Shown here one piece after another: positions 63,698 to 64,000 of a stretch of 64,000 nucleotides of DNA. Each line of letters begins with the position of its first letter. Position 1 is the first letter of the stretch. The stretch covers positions 62,001 to 126,000 of the forward strand of contig CAVPJW010000001.1 of the NCBI GenBank assembly GCA_963705525.1, written 5' to 3'. The notes beneath the pieces were generated by a model. The model was given only the letters and a program-made list of their open reading frames with translations. It searched no databases and had not been told where the DNA came from. This DNA is from CAVPJW01 sp963705525. Lineage in GTDB: Bacteria; Acidobacteriota; Vicinamibacteria; Vicinamibacterales; CAVPJW01. The translations under genes were made by a program, and so were the position numbers.

Positions 63698-64000
63698 CTA
63701 CGGCGGGCACGTCCCTGTTAGCAGTTTGATGCTCTTCACGCGGAGTTCCGGGAGCGGCGTCGTACCCGCCGGCGTCACAGGATTCCCGCCGGCATTTACA
63801 CCTCCGACACTCACCATCGAGGATTGCGGCGGACCGAGAGCGCCCGCCTGCGCTGCGACGTTGGTCGAGGGGACGAGGCCTCCGACAACCCGCACGCGAT
63901 GACCCGCGAACAGTTTGAGCTCCACGCCGCTGAGCCGGTAGACAGGTGCCTCCTTGCGACTGGGGGTCGGATCCCACAGAGTGTACTGATCCGTGCCGCC
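63698..64000 (-). CDS. Secreted or envelope protein, C-terminal part (runs off right edge)
   Basis: The last 100 codons of a gene on the reverse strand. YRLSGVELKLFAGHRVRVVG resembles small secreted acidobacterial domains with HVGxxVEVTG motifs. The end, ELRVKSIKLLTGTCPP, matches their usual TC-containing finish. The N-terminus is outside the window, so a signal peptide cannot be checked. Function unknown. Confidence 0.6.
   Translation of the reverse strand, partial: GGTDQYTLWDPTPSRKEAPVYRLSGVELKLFAGHRVRVVGGLVPSTNVAAQAGALGPPQSSMVSVGGVNAGGNPVTPAGTTPLPELRVKSIKLLTGTCPP

Overview
The window is GC-rich, densely coded bacterial chromosome with no rRNA, tRNA, CRISPR array, transposase or phage gene that I can see. 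The gene content suggests an Acidobacteriota member, probably of the Vicinamibacteria (subgroup 6) type. This is an inference from families common there: kinase-TPR receptor proteins opening SHYRVLEKLGGGGMGVVY, a beta-propeller/Y_Y_Y sensor, DUF1549/DUF1553 plus DUF1501 pairs, and Tat-exported enzymes.

Layout. 0-11 kb: edge of a sodium:solute symporter, a large polytopic membrane protein with a discoidin-like tail, a D-lactate/glycolate-type FAD oxidase, a planctomycete-type cytochrome protein with its DUF1501 partner, and a PafA-like alkaline phosphatase. 10.8-12.5 kb: YceI plus a mono-haem c-type cytochrome apparently fused to an outer-membrane barrel. 12.9-27.2 kb: a signalling block with three paralogous Ser/Thr kinases fused to a TolB/FlgO-like domain and TPRs (one frame-shifted), an ABC exporter, and a 14-blade propeller diguanylate cyclase. 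27.2-32.6 kb: GNAT, CopA-type copper ATPase, and a divergent MocR regulator/PNPOx-like pair. 32.6-41 kb: a candidate small RNA, two Tat-exported PLP enzymes, a sulfatase-fold membrane protein, a peroxiredoxin, a GH28, and a nested pair of terminators. 40.8-42.8 kb: Tudor-like, RRM and DEAD-box helicase genes. 43-52.7 kb: two secreted proteins, AsmA, a heterodimeric ABC exporter, and a phosphoesterase. 52.9-59.6 kb: a KimA-type potassium transporter behind a c-di-AMP (ydaO/yuaA) riboswitch, then four envelope genes. 59.9-64 kb: RRM, cold-shock-fold, RNA-polymerase-omega-like, B12-radical-SAM and CspA genes, a small membrane protein and an edge fragment.

Two things stand out. (1) The leader of the KimA-type gene (minus strand, 54888 to 54774) carries the conserved blocks of a c-di-AMP riboswitch, and its closing stem runs into the ribosome-binding site. 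(2) From 2.6 to 32.4 kb nearly every gene boundary carries short-word, imperfect tandem repeats of three vocabularies (TTCTTAGT/AAGAACTA; GGTTCCAGGGTTC/GAACCCTGA; CTGA..CTGATAG..GACAG). They start within a few bases of stop codons, run up to start codons, form large inverted repeats in two gaps, and in places supply the stop codon or last residues of a protein. They are nearly absent from the right half.

Functionally the window combines envelope and scavenging functions, second-messenger and kinase signalling (c-di-GMP synthesis, c-di-AMP sensing), copper handling, and cold/RNA-chaperone genes. All coordinates and motifs come from reading the sequence; family names come from recognition, not from searches.
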